Source: Planctomycetota bacterium (GTDB lineage Bacteria; Planctomycetota; Phycisphaerae; UBA1845; UTPLA1). Taken from it: a DNA stretch of 46,719 nt. The notes under the pieces were generated by a model. That model was not told the DNA's origin. It saw only the letters and a program-made list of their open reading frames with translations, and did not search any database. This document shows positions 1 through 7,083 of the stretch, piece after piece. Location: contig QEVG01000037.1 of assembly GCA_003576905.1 (NCBI GenBank), positions 1-46,719 of the forward strand. Reading direction: 5' to 3'. The translations under genes were made by a program, and so were the position numbers. Within the stretch, counting starts at the first letter, position 1, and each line of letters opens with the position of its first letter.

Positions 1-136
1 TTCTGGCGCGAGTGTTTAGAACCGCATCCTAGTTGTTGCGGATTGCTCGCAGGCCGGGGGCGATTACATCAACGCCGGTCGCGCCGGGAATCCGCGGCTG
101 GCCGGCGCTCGGGGCTCTTCTATGAAAGCTCCCTGG

Positions 137-377
137 AAGTCAAAGGGTGTCCGGCGTGGTATTCCCGTTCTTCTATTCGAGCATTGATGAATCTGTTTCG
201 AGTCACCTAGCCCCAGATGGTCGTTCGAGATGCGATGACTGCCCTGTCTGTAATCGAGCTTTTGCGTCAGCCCAAGAGCCCCTCGAGCCTGTCGTCACCA
301 CGGTCGGATATTCACGCCGATGGTCCTCTTTTTCTTTCCTCAATGCGCCTTTGTCTTTCGTCCATCCGGGCGTTGGC
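137..377 (-). ncRNA. Candidate bridge/seeker RNA region of the IS1111-like element
   Basis: This 240-nt stretch between the transposase stop codon and the distal inverted repeat has no convincing gene. IS110-family recombinases use a structured element-encoded RNA to pair target and donor DNA, and in the IS1111 subgroup it is encoded in this end. The assignment rests on position and element type only. I could not fold the RNA or identify guide loops. Confidence 0.3.
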
Positions 378-1394
378 TCATGCAGCAGCCAGCCCCGGCT
401 TGAGCTCGTGGTACAAGCGTCGAATCCAGCGATTGGCCACGGCGGCCGCGATCACGCCGCCGGGTTTCCCGTTTTGCCTCATTCTCTGTTTGAATGCCTT
501 CCAACCGGCATCCTGAATCGTCAAGCGGTGGGCCGCCTCGATCAGCGTGGCCCGCAGTAATTTGCTGCAACCCCGGATCAGCCCGGCATCCGCTTGCCGC
601 GAACCGCTCGATGCGTTGCATGGCGACAACCCGCAAAAACGCGCCAGTTGCTTGCCCGACCCAAACCGGCCGACATCACCCACCTGGGCCCGGAAGATCA
701 CCGCCGTGACTAATCCGATCCCGCGATGCGTCATCAGACGCTGCATGACCGGGTCTTCCTCGGCGATCCGCTCCATGCGGGATCCCGTTTCGGCCAGGGC
801 TTTGCTCAGCCGTTGCAACTCGTTAACGTGGCGTTCGAGCACCCAGCGGGCATGAATCGGAAGCGACACGTTTTCCACCAGCCATTTCCGACCCACCCCG
901 GACCACAGGGACTTGGGAGCGCGCACCCGATGCTCACGCAGCAACGCTCGAATTCGCAGCTTAACGTTTCGATTCAGGTCGACCAGTTGCTGCCGATAGT
1001 GCACCAAGTGACGCAGATCACGCAGGCTCGCCGGCGCCAGCCACACCCGCGGTAGATACCCCACCCGCACCAGGTCGGCCAGTAAAAACGCATCGGAAAA
1101 GTCGCTCTTGTCAGGATTCTGACGCATCCGCTGGGCGTATCCGGCGTGAGTCAACTGCACCGACCACCCTGTCGCCTGAATCAGCTCGTCCGCCAGCGCC
1201 GCCGTTCCACCGCAGGCCTCCAGTCCGATTCGAACGTCATCCCCGAATCGACGAATCGCGGCAATCAACGGCCTGACCTCGTTGTCCATCCTTCGATTAA
1301 ACAAACTCCGCCCCTCGGCATTGATTATGCAAACTTGGATGCTATCCTGATGAACGTCCAGACCCACAAATACGAGACCTTCTTTGTTCTTCAT
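378..1394 (-). CDS. IS110-family DEDD transposase/recombinase
   Basis: This 338-residue protein is a complete IS110-family recombinase, which moves its element by RNA-guided site-specific recombination. The N-terminal RuvC-like domain shows the DEDD acidic residues D13 (GLDVHQ), E59 (GLEACGG), D98 and D101 (KSDFSDA). The C-terminal Transposase_20 domain shows THRGIGLVTA and GLSPCNASSG, the latter carrying the serines of the Tnp active site. Length is normal for the family (about 320-400) and no frameshift is visible, so the copy may be active. The start ATG at 1394 is preceded by AAGGAG with 8-nt spacing, but that Shine-Dalgarno lies in one arm of a long hairpin (see 1402-1458), suggesting restrained translation. 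Confidence 0.93.
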   Translation of the reverse strand: MKNKEGLVFVGLDVHQDSIQVCIINAEGRSLFNRRMDNEVRPLIAAIRRFGDDVRIGLEACGGTAALADELIQATGWSVQLTHAGYAQRMRQNPDKSDFSDAFLLADLVRVGYLPRVWLAPASLRDLRHLVHYRQQLVDLNRNVKLRIRALLREHRVRAPKSLWSGVGRKWLVENVSLPIHARWVLERHVNELQRLSKALAETGSRMERIAEEDPVMQRLMTHRGIGLVTAVIFRAQVGDVGRFGSGKQLARFCGLSPCNASSGSRQADAGLIRGCSKLLRATLIEAAHRLTIQDAGWKAFKQRMRQNGKPGGVIAAAVANRWIRRLYHELKPGLAAA

Positions 1395-1401
1395 CTTCTA
1401 G

Positions 1402-1458
1402 GCTCCTTGGTTCCAGTTTCCTGATCGAAACCCGCGTTCTACACGCGGACCAAGGAGC
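1402..1458 (-). promoter_or_regulatory. Hairpin sequestering the transposase Shine-Dalgarno
   Basis: On the minus strand GCTCCTTGGT (1458-1449) pairs perfectly with ACCAAGGAGC (1411-1402), enclosing a second hairpin, CCGCGT (1448-1443) with ACGCGG (1437-1432) around a 5-nt loop. The 3' arm contains AAGGAG, the transposase ribosome-binding site. The 5' arm overlaps the inverted repeat of the element. Transcripts containing both arms should hide the ribosome-binding site. Confidence 0.5.
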
Positions 1459-1536
1459 TTTCATCCCATCTGTTGGGGCGGCGATGCTGTCACGCTGGGT
1501 GTCTGTGCGATTGCGCCGGCTGCCGTTCGCAGGCAC

Positions 1537-1612
1537 TTTCGCAGGCCGGGCATTGCCCGCCAGCTTCGTGTTGAAGGTGTCCGAAGATGGTGGGCAATGC
1601 CCACCCTACATC
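1537..1612. repeat. Dispersed 76-nt repeat, copy 1
   Basis: This copy matches 1771-1846 at 68 of 76 positions without gaps. Its right half holds the near-palindrome GGTGGGCAATGCCCACC followed by CTACATC. Two equally long copies 158 nt apart suggest a REP-like intergenic repeat family. Confidence 0.7.
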
Positions 1613-1770
1613 GTGACGAATGCCGACTCGGGTGGACGCGGGCCTGATGGCCTTGTTACGATAGGTTGATCAATGTGCTCTGCGGGCCGGGCTCGGGCTG
1701 TTGAGGCGGGCTGAGTCCTGGGCCTGGTTGAGCGTGGACCGGTGGCGGGAGCGACGGCAGTGGCCGACAG

Positions 1771-1846
1771 TTTCGCAGGGCGGGCAGTGCCTGTCAGCTT
1801 TGTGTTGACGGTGCCCGAAGTTGGTGGGCAATGCCCACCCTACATC
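1771..1846. repeat. Dispersed 76-nt repeat, copy 2
   Basis: This copy matches 1537-1612 at 68 of 76 positions and keeps the GGTGGGCAATGCCCACC core unchanged. The eight differences all lie in the left two-thirds, so the palindromic right part is the better conserved. Confidence 0.7.
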
Positions 1847-2265
1847 ACTTTATCCCCAAATCATCGCATACGAGCGCGCATCGCGAGGCTGGGTAAGCTG
1901 TTGAAGATGAGGACATCGAAGCCACGAAACGCTACCAAAGCTCTCGTGGCAAGAATGCACTGAACACATTGTAGGCGAGCTGAGGCAATCAGAAAAGAGG
2001 CGACATCGGGCTCATGTTTCGCGTGAGTCTAAATGCTCTGGTGCGCTCTCTAACTTCGATCCTTCGGCACAGAGCATGTGAGCGACTCGCGGGGCAAGTG
2101 GTCGCGGTCCCTTTCTGCTGGCGCGGGTGTGACGGTTCGAAATGCGGGTGGCCGGAGGAGTGCGGCGGCTGCGCGGGGGTGGAGGGCTGGTCCGAGGATG
2201 GGGCGGTTGGACGCCGATTCGGCGTGGTCGCGAGGGGGGACGCGTTTCGGGTGACGGCGGTACTT

Positions 2266-3012
2266 TCAGTCCGTTGCGGGGAGCAAAAGGTTTCGGCAGG
2301 CGTCGTGGATGAGGTCGTGGAGGTCGTCGGGTTCGGCGATGTCCTCGGTGCCGGGGTAGCGGTTGAACCAGAGCACGTCCCCGCTTTCTCCATCGGCCAG
2401 GAGGAGCAGGAGGACCGCCCGGTCGGCGTGGGCATACATGGGTGTCGTAGTGAGGACACCGCCGGTGATGGTGGCGGCCTTGACGGCTTTTCGTCCTTCG
2501 GTGGGCACATCTCCGGTGATAAAGAACCAGAGGATGGCGTCGGCGTTGTGTGCGGCGGCGGTGGGCACGCACAGGTCGCCCAGCGAGTAGTTGAAGACGC
2601 GGGCATCGCCCTGCACGTAGTGCTTTTCGAGGATATCGTGCTTGACGGCGTGGAGCTTTGCGAGGCTGGGTTCGGGCACGCCGTGCCCGGCAGGCGGCAG
2701 TATCGGGCCTTTCAGCGGGACCGGCTCGGCCCCGCGCGTGCGCAGCTCGGCGGCGAGGTAATCGAGCGAGCGGTCGAGGACCTGGGCGATGAGGTCGGGG
2801 CGGCGTTCGAGGGACTCGTCGGCGTGCATGGTCTTGACTTCAACCGAAGCGGGGATGATCGCGATGCGCTTGAGTTGCGCGCGGCGGCCTTCGTAGGCGA
2901 CGCCGTGTCGGTCGGTGCGTCCGCAGGCGGGTGCGGCGAGCGGCAGGAGGGCGAGCAGCACCCGGGCGCGGCCGCGAACGGAGCTTTGTGCATGTGACAG
3001 CGAGGGTGACAT
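2266..3012 (-). CDS. Putative secreted lipoprotein, function unknown
   Basis: This 248-residue protein has an arginine-rich N-terminus, a hydrophobic segment (VLLALLPLAAP) and a cysteine in APACG, so it is probably exported and perhaps lipidated, although the lipobox is imperfect. The body reads like a small alpha/beta domain (LKRIAIIPASVEV near the start, DAILWFFITGDV and RAVLLLLLADGESGDVLWF later). That pattern recalls CsgG/DUF799-type envelope lipoproteins, but I cannot assign the family firmly. The ATG at 3012 is preceded by GGGAGG at a good distance. It lies downstream of gmhA on the same strand across 263 nt of low-complexity DNA, so co-transcription is uncertain. Confidence 0.65.
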   Translation of the reverse strand: MSPSLSHAQSSVRGRARVLLALLPLAAPACGRTDRHGVAYEGRRAQLKRIAIIPASVEVKTMHADESLERRPDLIAQVLDRSLDYLAAELRTRGAEPVPLKGPILPPAGHGVPEPSLAKLHAVKHDILEKHYVQGDARVFNYSLGDLCVPTAAAHNADAILWFFITGDVPTEGRKAVKAATITGGVLTTTPMYAHADRAVLLLLLADGESGDVLWFNRYPGTEDIAEPDDLHDLIHDACRNLLLPATD

Positions 3013-3196
3013 CGAAGTCGGCCTCCCGATGGGTTGGCGGCGGGTGGCCGCGCGCGGGCGAATACGAGATCATAGCACGGAGATTCGGGGTGCGGTTCAT
3101 GGCGGCTGGGCGGGGGCGGCGGGCGCGATGGCTCGGGCAGGGCGGTGTGCGAGGGCATTCGGGGGATTTCGAGGCCGCCGCGCTGACCGTCGGGGC

Positions 3197-3262
3197 GGCG
3201 CGGGGGCGGTCGATCGAGCGCGGGCGCGGAGGCAGTCGGTTGGGCGCGGGGGCGGTCGATCG
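3197..3262. repeat. 20-nt direct repeat in low-complexity spacer
   Basis: GGCGCGGGGGCGGTCGATCG occurs identically at 3197-3216 and 3243-3262 in the GC-rich spacer between gmhA and the lipoprotein gene. The 15-mer CGCGGAGGCAGTCGG between them (3225-3239) recurs at 17448-17462 inside the GT-C glycosyltransferase gene. Confidence 0.55.
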
Positions 3263-3275
3263 GAAAGGGAGCGGG

Positions 3276-3863
3276 CTATTCGCCGGCAGCGGCGATCTTT
3301 TCGGCGTGGCGCTCGACGAGGTCGCAGAGGATGTGGTAGGCCAGCTCGTGCAACTGCTGGATGGCGTAGGCGCTTTCGGCGGGGGCCATGAAGCAGACAT
3401 CGGAGACGGCGGCGAGTGACTGTCCGTTAGCACCCGTGAAGCCCAGGACGCGCGCCCCGCGGGCGCGGGCGGCCCCGGCGGCTTTCAGGATGCTGGGGCT
3501 CTTTCCGCTGGTGCTGATGGCCCAGAGGACATCGCCGGGGCGCACGTGGGCCTCCACCTGGCGGGCGAACACGTGGTCGTAGCCGTAGTCGTTGGCGATG
3601 GCGGTGAGGTTGCTTGTGTTGACGGTGAGGGCGAGGCAGTTGAGGGCCTTTCGGTCGCGCAGGTAGCGGCCGGTGAGTTCGGCGGCGATGTGCTGGGCGT
3701 CGGCGGCGGAGCCCCCGTTGCCGCAGATGTAGACGGAGCGGCCGGCCATGAAGCAGTCGATGAGGAGTCTCGCAGCGGCTTCGATCTCGGCCTGGCGTGG
3801 CTCGTCGAGGCGGCGCAGGGCGGCGGCGGCTTCGTCGATGAGTTCGCGGATGCGGGTACGCAT
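3276..3863 (-). CDS. gmhA: Sedoheptulose-7-phosphate isomerase (GmhA-type SIS protein)
   Basis: This 195-residue protein is a single SIS domain of the GmhA type, which converts sedoheptulose 7-phosphate to D-glycero-D-manno-heptose 7-phosphate, the first step to ADP- or GDP-heptose for lipopolysaccharide core or S-layer sugars. Visible signatures are the sugar-phosphate loop CGNGGSAADAQHIAAEL (about residues 47-63), the second loop STSGKSPS, and the C-terminal Gln/His pair of the active site in IQQLHELAYH. Length equals that of characterised GmhA enzymes (about 190-200). It is divergent from the rmlA-like gene, with 164 nt between starts, which fits a surface-polysaccharide locus. No other heptose genes are in view. 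Confidence 0.88.
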   Translation of the reverse strand: MRTRIRELIDEAAAALRRLDEPRQAEIEAAARLLIDCFMAGRSVYICGNGGSAADAQHIAAELTGRYLRDRKALNCLALTVNTSNLTAIANDYGYDHVFARQVEAHVRPGDVLWAISTSGKSPSILKAAGAARARGARVLGFTGANGQSLAAVSDVCFMAPAESAYAIQQLHELAYHILCDLVERHAEKIAAAGE

Positions 3864-3936
3864 GGCGGGTAATTTATGCGAAGAGGGCGCGTAGCGGTAC
3901 CCTTGCTAGGCGCGGGCGGCGGGCGGGGTCCGGACC

Positions 3937-3965
3937 TTACGGGCGGGGCGGCGTTCGGATAGGAT
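3937..3965 (+). promoter_or_regulatory. Candidate sigma-70 promoter for the rmlA-rmlB pair
   Basis: TTACGG (3937-3942) and TAGGAT (3960-3965) are separated by 17 nt. A transcript starting near 3972 would have a leader of about 55 nt ending with AAGGAG before the ATG at 4028. This is a match by eye only. Confidence 0.3.
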
Positions 3966-4027
3966 TTTGCGAGAATAATCGGGCTGGACGGGCAGGCAAC
4001 CAGGACCCGCACAAGGAGACCGGACGG

Positions 4028-4747
4028 ATGAAGGGAATCGTACTGGCGGGGGGGACTGGCTCACGGCTGATGCCGCTGACGAAGGTGACGAACAAGCACC
4101 TTCTGCCGGTGGGGCGAAAGCCGATGATCTACTACCCTGTGGAGAAGCTGACGCGCGCGGGGATCGTGGAGATCCTGATCGTGACGGGGGTGGAGCACAT
4201 GGGGGACGTGGTGGGCCTGCTGGGTTCGGGGAAGGATTTCGGGGCGAAGTTCACGTACAAGGTGCAGGACGAGGCGGGTGGCATCGCGCAGGCACTGGGG
4301 CTTGCGGAGAACTTCTCCGGCGGCTCGCCGATGGCGGTGATCCTGGGGGACAACATGTTCCAGGACAGCCTGAGCGACGAGGTGGCGACGTTCGCTCAGC
4401 AGGGCCGGGGGGCGCGGGTTCTGCTGAAGGAGGTGCCCGACCCGCACCGGTTCGGGGTGGCGGAGATAGAGGGGGGAAAGATCGTGCGCATCGTGGAGAA
4501 GCCGAAGCAGCCGAAGAGCCGCTACGCGGTGACGGGGATTTATTTTTACGACGGGGGGGTGTTCGACATCATCCGGACGCTGAAGCCGTCTGGGCGCGGG
4601 GAGCTGGAGATTACGGACGTGAACAATGCGTACCTCGCTGCGGGGACGCTGAGCCACGGGTATCTCCGGGGGTGGTGGAGCGACGCGGGTACGTTTGAAT
4701 CTCTGGCGCATGTACAGGAGCTGTTGAAGGGGGGCGAGAGACTGTGA
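4028..4747 (+). CDS. rmlA: Glucose-1-phosphate thymidylyltransferase-like nucleotidyltransferase
   Basis: This 239-residue enzyme belongs to the RmlA/RfbA nucleotidyltransferases that make dTDP-glucose from dTTP and glucose 1-phosphate. It shows the nucleotide loop GGTGSRLMPLT with K23 of NKHLLPVGRKPM, the metal-binding GDN in VILGDNMF, the sugar-binding EKPKQPKS, and the C-terminal WWSDAGTFESL. It is about 50 residues shorter than classical RmlA (about 290), lacking the C-terminal extension, as many short RmlA-like proteins do. The start has AAGGAG nine bases upstream. Its last codons overlap the GTG of rmlB by four bases, and the next pathway enzyme supports dTDP-glucose as the product. The exact sugar is inferred. 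Confidence 0.85.
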   Translation: MKGIVLAGGTGSRLMPLTKVTNKHLLPVGRKPMIYYPVEKLTRAGIVEILIVTGVEHMGDVVGLLGSGKDFGAKFTYKVQDEAGGIAQALGLAENFSGGSPMAVILGDNMFQDSLSDEVATFAQQGRGARVLLKEVPDPHRFGVAEIEGGKIVRIVEKPKQPKSRYAVTGIYFYDGGVFDIIRTLKPSGRGELEITDVNNAYLAAGTLSHGYLRGWWSDAGTFESLAHVQELLKGGERL

Positions 4748-5781
4748 GCGAGACGACTGCATTTTCGCCACGGTGCGTGCTGGTGACCGGGGGGGCGGGG
4801 TTCATCGGTTCGAATTTCGTGCGGTACGTGCTGGCGCAGCATCGCGACGTCCGGGTGGTGAACCTGGATAATCTGACCTACGCGGGGAACCTGGAGAACC
4901 TTGCGGACGTGTCGGGGGACGCGCGGTATCGGTTTGTGCGAGCGGATATCTGCGACGCCGACGCGGTGCTGGAGACGTGCCGGGAGAACGGCGTGGACAG
5001 CGTGGTGCACTTCGCGGCGGAGAGCCACGTTGATCGATCGATTGTGGGTCCGACGGCGTTCGTGGATACGAATGTCGGGGGTACGCTGAACCTGCTGATG
5101 GCGGCGCGGAAGTGCGGCGATTTGCGGTTTCTTCAGGTGGGGACGGACGAGGTGTACGGATCGCTGGGGGCGACGGGGTATTTCACGGAGGAGACGCCGC
5201 TGGACCCGCACTCACCGTACAGCGCGAGCAAGGCGGCGGCGGACCACCTGGCGAGCGCGTTTTATCATACGTACGGGCTGCCGGTGGTGATCACGCGGTG
5301 TTCGAACAACTACGGGCCGTACCAGTTTCCGGAGAAGATGATCCCGCTGATGATCAACAACGCGCGGCAGGGCAAGCCGCTGCCGGTCTATGGAGACGGG
5401 TCGAACGTGCGGGACTGGCTGTACGTGGAGGATCACTGTCGTGCCTTATGGATGGCACTGACGCGGGGGAGGCCGGGCCGGGCATACAACATCGGGGGCA
5501 ACAGCGAACGGACGAACCTGGAGGTAGTGAAGGCGATCCTGCGGCACATGGGGCGGTCGGAGAGCCTCATTACCTTCGTAAAGGACCGGCCGGGGCATGA
5601 TTTCCGGTATGCGATCGACGCGGGGCGGATCCGCGACGAGCTGGGGTGGACGCCGACGGTGGATTTCGAGAGCGGGCTGGCGCGGACGATCGAGTGGTAC
5701 CTGGGGCACGCGACGTGGCTGGATCACATCACGTCGGGCGCGTATCAGAAGTATTACGAGGAGATGTACGCGGGGCGATAG
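4744..5781 (+). CDS. rmlB: dTDP-glucose 4,6-dehydratase
   Basis: This 345-residue short-chain dehydrogenase converts dTDP-glucose to dTDP-4-keto-6-deoxyglucose with bound NAD, the branch point to dTDP-rhamnose and other deoxysugars. The N-terminal Rossmann motif is TGGAGFIGSNFV. HFAAESHVDRSI, the TDEVYGS catalytic segment, and the YxxxK pair in PYSASKAAADHL all match RmlB closely. Length is typical (about 340-360). It starts with GTG at 4744 inside the rmlA-like stop region, so translation is coupled. RmlC and RmlD are not in the window, so the final sugar cannot be named. Confidence 0.93.
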   Translation: MSETTAFSPRCVLVTGGAGFIGSNFVRYVLAQHRDVRVVNLDNLTYAGNLENLADVSGDARYRFVRADICDADAVLETCRENGVDSVVHFAAESHVDRSIVGPTAFVDTNVGGTLNLLMAARKCGDLRFLQVGTDEVYGSLGATGYFTEETPLDPHSPYSASKAAADHLASAFYHTYGLPVVITRCSNNYGPYQFPEKMIPLMINNARQGKPLPVYGDGSNVRDWLYVEDHCRALWMALTRGRPGRAYNIGGNSERTNLEVVKAILRHMGRSESLITFVKDRPGHDFRYAIDAGRIRDELGWTPTVDFESGLARTIEWYLGHATWLDHITSGAYQKYYEEMYAGR

Positions 5782-5942
5782 GGGCTGCTCGTCACCGCCT
5801 CGGAAAATTCGGCGTTTAACAGGTCGGCTTACCAGCCTCCGCGTGTATTTTCGAGTGTTATGGAGATTGCAACCGCCCCCTGCCCGGGGCGGGCTTTGGC
5901 GGGGCGGGTCCTGTCATCCGCGGGGACGGGGCATTTCGGACC

Positions 5943-5973
5943 TTGGAGCTTTCGGAGGTTCTCTCCGTATAAT
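5943..5973 (+). promoter_or_regulatory. Candidate sigma-70 promoter upstream of the carbamoyltransferase
   Basis: A perfect TATAAT (5968-5973) follows TTGGAG (5943-5948) with a 19-nt spacer and lies 46 nt before the chosen start at 6019. The perfect -10 box stands out in this GC-rich background; the long spacer lowers confidence. Confidence 0.4.
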
Positions 5974-6018
5974 GGCCGCTTTTCAGGAGCACCCTGGGTA
6001 ACTGGAGCCACGAACAAC

Positions 6019-7053
6019 ATGATCACGCATCTCAAAGGCCGGGATTACATCGAGACGCAGGACTACACTTCGGCCGAAATCAACGACCTGATCAACTTGG
6101 CGAAGGATCTGAAGGGGAGGTTTCATCGGGGCGAGCCGACGATCCTGCTGCCGCACCAGACGATCTTCCTGCTCTTCTTCGACAACAGCACACGGACGCG
6201 CAATGCCTTCGAGGCCGGGGCGACGCAGCTCGGGGCGCATGCCCATTTCCTGGACAGCAAGGTGACGCAGATCGCTCACGGCGAGACGGCCAAGGACACC
6301 GGGCTGATCCTCGGCTCGATGGGCCATGCGATCGCGATCCGGCACGACCTGATCCTGGACGAGGGGAACAAGTACATGCGCGAGGTGGCGGCGGCGACGA
6401 AGGCGCCGGTCATCAACATGCAGTGCGACGTGGACCACCCGACACAGACGCTGGCGGATCTCATGACGATCCGCGAGATCTTCGGGGACGATCTGCGGGG
6501 CCGGAAGATCGCGGTGTCGTGGGCGTATTCGCCTTCGTACGCGAAGCCGCTTTCGGTGCCGCAGGGGCTGATCACGCTCATGACGCGGTTCGGGATGGAC
6601 GTGACGCTGGCGCATCCGCCGGAGTACCGGCTGATGGACCGCTGCATGAAGACGGCGCGGGAGAATGCCAAGGCGGCGGGGACGAAGTTCGAAGTCGTGG
6701 ACAACATGGACGCGGCCTTTGAGCGGGCCGACATCGTCTATCCCAAGAGCTGGGGGCCGTACGATCTCATGCTCCAGCGGCGCGACGCGAAGAGCGGCGA
6801 GGACATGAAGGCCATCGAGGAGCAGATGCTGTCGATGAATGCCCGGTATAAGAGCTGGATCTGCAACTCGGAGCGCATGCGCAAGGCGAAGAGCACGGCG
6901 ATCTACATGCACTGTCTGCCGGCGGATCGGGGGGCGGAGGTGACCGACGACGTGATCGACGGAAAGCAGTCGGTGGTGTTCCAGGAGGCGGAGAACCGGC
7001 TGCATACGGCGAAGGCGATCATGGCGGCGACGATGCGCGAGCGGCCCTTCTGA
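6019..7053 (+). CDS. ygeW: YgeW-type (knotted) carbamoyltransferase, substrate unknown
   Basis: This protein (344 residues from the ATG at 6019; GGAG lies 11 nt upstream) belongs to the aspartate/ornithine carbamoyltransferase superfamily. Carbamoyl-phosphate residues are visible in DNSTRTRNAFEAG, DHPTQTLADL and MHCLPADRG. The segments SWAYSPSYAKPLSVPQG, MTRFGMDVTLAHPPEY and DIVYPKSWGPY match the E. coli YgeW group rather than ordinary ornithine carbamoyltransferase, and the ornithine-binding SMG loop is absent. The reading frame extends 53 codons further upstream, but that part is compositionally odd and overlaps the candidate promoter. The carbamate kinase gene follows after 30 nt, as ygeW and yqeA share a cluster in E. 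coli. A catabolic role releasing carbamoyl phosphate from an unknown ureido compound is the likeliest inference. Confidence 0.85.
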   Translation: MITHLKGRDYIETQDYTSAEINDLINLAKDLKGRFHRGEPTILLPHQTIFLLFFDNSTRTRNAFEAGATQLGAHAHFLDSKVTQIAHGETAKDTGLILGSMGHAIAIRHDLILDEGNKYMREVAAATKAPVINMQCDVDHPTQTLADLMTIREIFGDDLRGRKIAVSWAYSPSYAKPLSVPQGLITLMTRFGMDVTLAHPPEYRLMDRCMKTARENAKAAGTKFEVVDNMDAAFERADIVYPKSWGPYDLMLQRRDAKSGEDMKAIEEQMLSMNARYKSWICNSERMRKAKSTAIYMHCLPADRGAEVTDDVIDGKQSVVFQEAENRLHTAKAIMAATMRERPF

Positions 7054-7083
7054 CGCGCGAGTAACGCGGCGAACAGCCAAACC

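Larger units (their letters stand above)
122..1464 (-). mobile_element. IS110-family (IS1111-like) insertion sequence, intact
   Basis: The element contains one full-length DEDD transposase on the minus strand. Near-identical 15-nt inverted repeats flank it: ATGAAAGCTCCCTGG at 122-136 and its counterpart ATGAAAGCTCCTTGG on the minus strand at 1464-1450 (14 of 15 match). Only about 55 nt separate the upstream repeat from the transposase start, while about 240 nt of non-coding DNA lie between the stop codon and the other repeat. Subterminal inverted repeats and a long non-coding end downstream of the transposase are the layout of the IS1111 subgroup, whereas the IS110 subgroup carries its long non-coding end upstream. 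True termini lie a few bases outside the repeats and cannot be fixed from one copy. Confidence 0.75.
1467..2265. other. Gene-free region with two dispersed repeats
   Basis: No convincing gene lies between the insertion sequence and the lipoprotein gene. The stretch holds the two 76-nt repeats listed separately and a 7-bp hairpin (GCCACGA 1921-1927 with TCGTGGC 1944-1950). Short frames through the repeats only read the repeat. Confidence 0.6.

Noticed and set aside
1742-1963. 73-codon frame through the second 76-nt repeat
   Set aside because: The similar peptide in the other copy (GGQCPPYI) comes from the repeat itself.
2014-2997. 327-codon plus-strand frame opposite the lipoprotein gene
   Set aside because: It is the antisense of the minus-strand gene, which has a signal peptide and a good ribosome-binding site. 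The frame is Gly/Val/Arg-rich without a domain.
5860-6018. N-terminal extension of the carbamoyltransferase
   Set aside because: The extra 53 codons have no family similarity and overlap a promoter candidate. GGAG precedes the ATG at 6019.
6019-7053. Ordinary ornithine carbamoyltransferase
   Set aside because: The SMG ornithine loop is missing and the middle part matches the YgeW group.
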